Source: Symsagittifera roscoffensis
Taxonomy: Eukaryota; Xenacoelomorpha; Acoela; Convolutidae
Assembly (NCBI RefSeq): GCF_963678635.1
Contig: NC_087070.1
Coordinates: forward strand, 51,132,514 to 51,196,513
Direction of reading: 5' to 3'
Length of the DNA stretch: 64,000 bases
Shown: positions 57,901-64,000 of the stretch, piece by piece
Numbering within the stretch: the stretch's first letter is position 1
Layout: every line of letters begins with the position of its first letter
Notes under the pieces: generated by a model
Database searches by the model: none
The model's input: the letters and a program-made list of their open reading frames with translations, nothing else
What the model was told of the DNA's origin: nothing
Position numbers and translations under genes: made by a program

Positions 57901-60900
57901 ACAGTTTCCTCCGAGCCGAATAATAGTGATTTCGTATTTTCTCTCTGTGCATATGTTAAAGACAATATTCAGATTGGTTCCGAATTAATCAATATTGCTG
58001 ATTTGCAGAATAAATATCCACAATTAGCACATATTAAGCCCATTCAATATACTTATGAGGACGTTGAAGTTATTATCGGACAAGACTACTACCACTCCGT
58101 TAGACCCATTGAGTTCATCTTGGGAGATGATAAAAACTCACCGTGTTCCGTTCGCCTACCGATAGGTTGGGTCTTAAGTGGTCCGTTGCCGCCGTCCGGT
58201 AATTCTACTTCTTCGTGTTTCAAGTGTGTTGTTGAAGATTCTTCTCTGACCGACCAGATAAAATCCTGGTACGAGTTGGAATCGTATGGTGCTTTCAAAC
58301 AAGTCGATGCCCGTTCCGCCGCGGATAAACATGCTTTATCCATCCTCAATTCTGAAACCGTTCACAATGGCGAAAGATACATTGTGCCTATGCTTTGGAT
58401 TGATAGTAATGTCAGTCTACCAAACAATTATTACTCGTCACTCGCCCAATTTAAATCATTGGAGAGAAGGTTAAGTAAAGACACTGAGCTGCGCGAAAGA
58501 TACGCGGAAACCATTAGAGAGGACATTAGGAAAGGCTATGTCGTTACCGTCGAACCGCATGATCCACGTGAGCGTTCCGATCGCGAGTGGTATCTTCCGC
58601 ACCATCCCGTCGTAAATCCGAATAAGCCGGGTAAGGTGCGCCGAGTCCTTAATGGGGCTTCTAAGTTTCACGGCACATCCTTAAATAAGTCCTTACTGGT
58701 GGGTCCTGACCTACTCCAAAATTTAATTTTTGTGCTTTTGCGATTCCGTCAACACAAGTACGCCGTCTCCGCGGATATAGAGGGTATGTTCCTCCAGGTA
58801 GGAGTCCTTGCCCGCGATCAAAATTCGCTCCGTTTTTTGTGGCGGGAGGATACCACTTCCGATGTGGTAGTTCATCAGTACACCCGCCATATATTCGGCG
58901 CACGGGATTCGCCTACGTGCGCCAATTTCGCGTTGCGAAAAACAGCAACTGATAATATGTCCACATACCCTGAGCCGCCTCAGTCGTAAATGAAAAATTT
59001 TACATGGACGATTACTTGGATTCATTCGAGAACGTTACCCAAGCAATTAAAACTAGTCGCGATTTGGTTTCCTTACTAAAATTAGGAGGATTTAATTTGA
59101 CTAAATTTGTCAGTAATGCTGATGAAATCACTTCAGCAATGAACCCCGAGGAATCCGAAACCTCGTTTTCACCCATCAAGGAAATTTGTAACGGTGCCGA
59201 ACAATCATCACACGTCTTAGGTCTTAAGTGGGACCATGTGAAAGACACATTGGTTGTTAGCAGAGGAGTGGATCGTCCTCTCGATAAAGCAATAACTCAA
59301 CGAACCGTCTTGAGTTTTGTATCTTCTGTGTTTGACCCTGTTGGGTTAGTAGCTCCATACACTGTTAGGGCCCGTCTTTTACTGAAAGATATTTGGAAAA
59401 TCAGTGGTCAAAGTTGGGACGACGAATTGCCAGAAGATATAAGAGATAAGTTTCTCGAGTGGCACTCCGGTCTCCCTCTCTTAGGTCAATTGACTATTCC
59501 CCGTTGTTACTTCACAGAGCCTGTTGATCAAATTGAGCTCCACATGTTCGGTGATAGCTCGCAGGACGTTTTCTGTGCTGTTGGATTTTTGCGTGCGCGA
59601 CTCGCGAGCTCGCATAAAACTCAAATATCCTTCATCTTTGGTATAGCTCGCGTTGCGCCCATGAAAGCGCTATCTATACCGAAGCTAGAGCTTCAAGCTG
59701 CTCTGCTCGCCACACGACTAAAAGATGATATACTGACCGCACTTACCGTCTCTATTAATCATGTCTTTATGTGGACAGATAGTACAACAGTTTTGCAGTG
59801 GCTAAACTCCACTGAAAAATTACCTGTATTCGTCGCTAATCGTGTCGGCGAAATCCTCGAGTCGACCACCATTGATGAGTGGCACCATGTTCTGAGCGGC
59901 GATAATCCAGCTGATACCGGTACGCGGGAGATTTCTTCGGAAGCCCTCAAGGATAGCAGCTGGGTTATTGGTCCGAGCATTCTCAGGACTATTGATTGGC
60001 CGTTTATACCCGACGAACGTGTAATCAATAAAATTCGTTTGAAGGGTCCTTCTTATGATGTTGATAATTGCTTGGAGACATCATCTTCCTTCATCACCGA
60101 TGTCACATCAATCAAACATCCGGAACACGGGTTCAATTGGGAAAGGTTCAGTTCCTTTACAAGATATAAACGAGTAGTCGCTTTTATGTTGAGGATGTTG
60201 CCTTCACATAAGCATTTTCGTGGTAAGGACTTACGAATCACCGACCCCACTGAACTTGATATTGCAGAAAGCAAACTGATTCATCTTGCTCAGATGGAAT
60301 CCTTTTCCGTTGAGTTAAAAACACTCACCGCTGGCAAACCTATTAAGAATAGTAGTAAAATTGCCACATACTCGCCATTTATCGGTCCCGCTGGAATCAT
60401 TCGTTCCGCCGGACGGATTGTGCGCTTAGTGAATACCGAGTTTGATACTAAGCACCCAATAATAATCGACGCCCGACATACCTTAGTTCGTTTGTTGGCC
60501 CGCAGCCTCCACCATAAGCATTTTCATCAAGGATTAGATTACATGCGCTCCGTTTTAAATATGAAATATGCAATACTTGGGTTGCGTCGACTACTGCGGT
60601 CTATCGAAAATCAATGTGTAACATGCCGTAAACGCAAAGCAAGCACCATCCAGCCAATTATGTCCGATTTACCGGTCGAACGTCTCGGATACAAGCAACC
60701 ACCCTTCAATCATACGGGTGTGGATTACTTTGGACCGCTTTACGTTCCGGTTCGCAGAAGCACGGAAAAAAGATGGCGATTCCTTTTTACTTGCCTCACC
60801 ACCAGGGCTGTACACCTTGAGATTGTACCATCTCTGGATACCAGTTCGTGTGTCATGGGCATTGAACGGTTCGTTGCGCGCCATGGTACGCAGAGCACAA

Positions 60901-61631
60901 TCTGGTCGGATAATGGCACGAACTTCGTTGGTGCGGAAAAGGAATTACTTGCCTGCATCAAGAGCTGGAATGGCATGGCTCCGACCATTTTTGCACATAA
61001 AGGTGTTACTGGGAAATTTAACCCGCCAGGCGCACCCCATCATGGTGGCTCCTGGGAACGCCTCGTCCGAAGCGTGAAGCGCGTGCTGTACGATATCCTA
61101 GGCAGTAGGCGAGTCACTGACGAGGTGTTAGGAACAACACTCTGCTTAGTTGAACAGGCTTTGAGTTCGAGGCCAATCACTCCCGTTAGTACCGATTCAC
61201 GTGAGTTAGAAGCGTTAACCCCAAACCATTTTTTGCTTGGACAACATGCCACAAGCTTTGCTTCGCTTTTACCCGGGGAGCACTTCAATCACAAGAAAAG
61301 GTACGTGCGAGCGCAGTCATATGCTAACGCGATTTGGTCTCGTTGGCTTCGAGAATATGTTCCCTCGCTGAATAAGCGTGTCAAGTGGCACACTCATTCT
61401 GACTTCACTCTTAAAACAGGCGATCTCGTGTGGGTGATTGAGCCCGATAGTCCGCGTGGGTACTACCCTCTCGCCCGAATCGTCAAGCTAAACTATGGAC
61501 AGGACGGTTGCGCCCAATCCGCCCTTGTCAGGACCGCAACCCGTGAAGTCACGCGGCCGACCGTTAAGCTCGCTCCGGTTCTTCCTTCTTCAGGGGGGGG
61601 GGGAGGATGTTGCAATGCAAATGTAGAATAA
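54943..61631 (+). pseudogene. gag-pol: BEL-2 gag-pol, broken in four places
   Basis: It aligns end to end with the BEL-1 polyprotein at high identity. Lesions: a one-base gain near 55574, in the second coiled coil, giving an immediate stop; a nonsense codon at 57182-57184 just after the DUF1759 region; a one-base loss near 57400 in the first zinc knuckle; and a one-base loss near 58974 in the RT, just before the FYMDDY box. There is also a 12-bp in-frame deletion near 57350. The longest open pieces are 55628-57184, 57394-58989 and 59004-61631. Protease, RT, RNase H and integrase signature residues are still readable in their own pieces, so decay is recent. The longer G-run in the PPT changes the last residues. 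Confidence 0.93.
61592..61607 (+). other. BEL-2 polypurine tract
   Basis: An A, then eleven G, then AGGA, directly before the 3' LTR. BEL-1 has seven G here. Confidence 0.88.
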
Positions 61632-62065
61632 AACAAGAGTATAGATGCATATAAAATAAGCACAGTTGGCCAAGCGGACTAAAACAAAGTAAGCTAACGC
61701 CGATTATATGTGTGAAATAACAGTTGACGTAGGTTCGAGTCCCCCACCTGCCCATGTATTAATATACTAAAAACGGGGGTTACATCCTATTTTAACTGTT
61801 TTTTTGGTTCTAATTCGGTTCAGCCTTGATTAAGGTTGACCGCCAAAAAGAGCAATTTGTCTCAAGGACATTACCGACCGGTTCTTGTGGCTAGCTTGCG
61901 CCGATTTGTACCAAAAACTGAGAGATGCTAAAAATGTTGTATGATGTCCTGATCAATAGAAAAATACCGAAATTTATCTATTGCTTGAGTTATTTACCGA
62001 TAAATATCTCTTATTAATTTACGAATTTGGATTCAATTATTTTCGTTTTGAGATTAGCGAGCATA
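61608..62065 (+). repeat. BEL-2 3' LTR
   Basis: Matches 52540-52980 but has 17 extra bases after TTAATATACTAA (AACGGGGGTTACATCC) and a few substitutions. It contains the tRNA-like block at 61660-61753 (A box 61666-61677, B box 61732-61742). It ends GAGCATA before the TSD. Confidence 0.92.
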
Positions 62066-62070
62066 ATACA

Positions 62071-62231
62071 TACGATGCCTAAAAAAACTGTTACTAGTTA
62101 TAAAATAAGAAACAAGTACAGTTATGAGTAGTTTCATAAAAGCAAAAGAATAAATAAGCATCTACAAAGTGATAAACGTATTCGACCTTGAGAAAGAAGA
62201 TGCGCACTGAGCAAAATTAACTTAGACAAAA
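62071..62231 (+). repeat. Segment B', second part
   Basis: Continues segment B after the BEL-2 insertion (TGTTACTAGTTATAAAATAAG...GATGCGCACTGAGC). It ends ACTTAGACAAAA and passes directly into R', as at B0. Confidence 0.85.
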
Positions 62232-63888
62232 AAGAGAGCAAGTTAATTTTTTTTGAATCAGTTTGCTAAGCTAGATGGTTATCTTTTGTTAGAGAATAAC
62301 ATGATTCAGCAAAAAGTTAAGCAGTCTTGTGCAATATCTTAGAGACTTATACTTGCTTGGTAGTGCCGTCTGTGCAAAAAAATATTCGAAAAATTTTTGT
62401 TGATCTTGTTTTTTTAATGCGCCGAGAAACTAGTGTTTTTTTTTAGAAACTTTCTATTTCTATCTAGCGTTTTTTTTTAAGTTTAACTTAAAACGGTTCT
62501 TGTCAATTTCAATGATCAATCGACTAAATACGAAAATATAAGAATATAACCATACAAGTTACTCTCAACCGGGTCTCTTCATTATGGTCTTTCTTTCGAT
62601 TGATGGCGCTGAATGCGTCCATTTTTTTTTAAAAAAAGAGCTGCATGAGCCGTTTTTAGCAAAAGGAACTGAATGGCTCCACCGTTCAATGAACCTATCT
62701 CATTTCAAATCCTTGTTTCAGTTTAATTAAACCATAACAAACAGCAACCCTAATGATTGGTAGAAGAGAGGTGGTACAGAATTCTTGGTTACCCAACGAG
62801 TTTGTTCGAAACCCTCGAGAAAAAAATATTTTGTACAAATGGGGCTGGATAAGCTCACTGATTGGTCTTTGGTTTTCCGTGGAAGTGAATGAATCAGCCC
62901 AATTTTCTAAACAATGGGCTCCTAATTGGGCGCCACTGGGTTCAATTTTTCTGTGATAACTAGGGGCAAATCGTACCAAAAATTGGGATCGCTAGGCCGG
63001 GCTCTTTTTCCCTCGGACATCTTTCAACCATGTTCTAACTACTACAAAGATAATAAGAGGTTCAGCAAAAAAAAAATAGGCAACTTTGTGCACAACATTA
63101 GAGACTTATAAATACACGATGGTGCCCTCTGTGCAAAAAAAAAAATTTAGTTAAGATTGGTTGGTTTTGTTGTCGCGAAGTTATTTTTTGGGAAAAAAAG
63201 TTCGTTGCGGTCGTTTATTTTTCTATCTAGCGTAATTTTTTCCAGTTGACATGAAAAGTTGTGGTGAACTTTTTCTAGGGTTCAACCGGCCAACACCGAT
63301 AAATAGGTTATGCCTATCCAAGTTACTCCCAAGTGGCGCCTGCCAATAGGTTTGTAGCCTTATGGTGACAATTTGAGTCGGCGCTAGAAAAAAAGTATGT
63401 GTATGAATAAAATATGTTCTGTAGTGTGATCGATTTGGAAACAAGATTTTAATTATTTTTATCTCTTAAGCGTTTCTTAAGTAAATTTGAAACTGCGGCC
63501 AATTTAATTGTGTATCGAGAACGTATTTTTGATGTTATTTGATAAAAAATCTAACTAATCTTAGACGAAGACTAAGAATGTTTAGAGGTGGTTCCTGGAT
63601 ATAACTTCGGGATATAAAAACTCTATTTTATAACTTATTCAAAACTTTGATTCCTTCGAGTTCCTCAAGCTCCTTGAAAGCTAGAAATCGCTAATTGCAA
63701 CCAAAAATTAATTGATCCACGGCGTCAACTTTGGACATTGTTTAGGAGTATCAAAAGCATTTCTGCTGCAACAGAACAAAACGTTTCCTATTTGAGCGCT
63801 GAAATGATCAACCAAGGCGGCAAAGATCAAGTTTTAAATTAAAATTATGGAAAAATCGACGAGTATTTGAAGCTAGAAGCATCAAAAT
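62232..63888 (+). repeat. Segment R', right copy
   Basis: Matches 48148-49796. No gene is supported. It contains the same internal duplication of the TTAGAGACTTATA block. It ends with ATCAAAAT (63881-63888), the left target duplication of the MITE. Confidence 0.88.
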
Positions 63889-64000
63889 CAGGGGCGGATT
63901 TAGGGGGGGGCGGGGGGGGGGCGGACGCCCCCCCCCTCAGGGATTCGACCCCCTGCCGACCCAAAGGGTCCCCCTTTGATACTTTTTCAGAAATCCATTT
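63889..64000. mobile_element. hAT-type MITE, cut by the window end
   Basis: Starts CAGGGGCGGATTTAGG and continues like the copy at 49797, with different lengths of the G- and C-runs. It occupies the identical position in R', so it was present before the locus was duplicated. Confidence 0.9.

Larger units (their letters stand above)
52540..62065 (+). mobile_element. BEL-2: older, broken BEL/Pao retrotransposon
   Basis: The 9,526-bp element has LTRs of 441 and 458 bp and a 5-bp TSD ATACA (52535-52539, 62066-62070). It has the same plan as BEL-1 and about the same proteins, but its LTRs differ from each other by a 17-bp indel and several substitutions, so it is older. The LTR ends are TG...TA rather than TG...CA. 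ORF1 is open; gag-pol is broken. Parts of the LTR and the leader minisatellite are unlike BEL-1, which suggests a related subfamily that exchanged modules. Confidence 0.95.

Overview
The window is eukaryotic, almost certainly from an invertebrate animal. It is very AT-rich, is dominated by repeats, and carries BEL/Pao LTR retrotransposons, which are metazoan elements. It also has miniature DNA transposons with 8-bp target duplications, rolling-circle-like elements and only one plausible host gene. I cannot name the species or phylum from the sequence.

Layout. 1-1930 is featureless AT-rich DNA. 1930-9479 is a degenerate satellite of about 26 bp (core GCAGATACTTGCAGATACTG), broken by an assembly gap at 6417-6616. 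A very young BEL/Pao element (BEL-1, 9485-19142, TSD AGTTA) sits inside this satellite, and a short stretch of satellite resumes to its right. 19548-24199 holds a 363-bp MITE, a 601-bp inverted-repeat element, a GCCAACC-rich minisatellite, two hairpins, one intact gene for a secreted Cys-rich protein (22491-23279) with an insulin A-chain-like stretch, and a solo copy of a Helentron-like element (23628-24137). A broken second copy of the host gene lies at 25395-25830.

The second half is a direct duplication of a locus written here as L-B-R. In the left copy (26420 to about 51538), a Helentron-like non-autonomous element A lies between L and B and has expanded into 22 head-to-tail units of about 955 bp (27168-48147). 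In the right copy (51539 to the window end) L joins B with no A element, so it preserves the empty site. That copy was instead hit by a second BEL/Pao element (BEL-2, 52540-62065, TSD ATACA). Comparing the copies shows that A inserted between T residues without target duplication. The amplified unit carries a copy of flanking segment B with an extra A 5' terminus in front of it, and units join exactly 3' end to 5' end. This fits rolling-circle transposition with capture of flanking DNA. The R segments carry the same hAT-type MITE with an 8-bp TSD, so that insertion is older than the duplication.

BEL-1 and BEL-2 share nearly the same two coding regions: a 214-217 aa ORF1 of unknown function with a possible SGNH-hydrolase-like pattern, and a gag-pol of about 2229 aa. 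They differ sharply in parts of the LTR and in the leader. Each LTR holds a tRNA-like block with A and B boxes. Each leader has its own private minisatellite followed by two related stem-loops. BEL-1 looks intact. BEL-2 has an open ORF1 but a gag-pol broken in four places.
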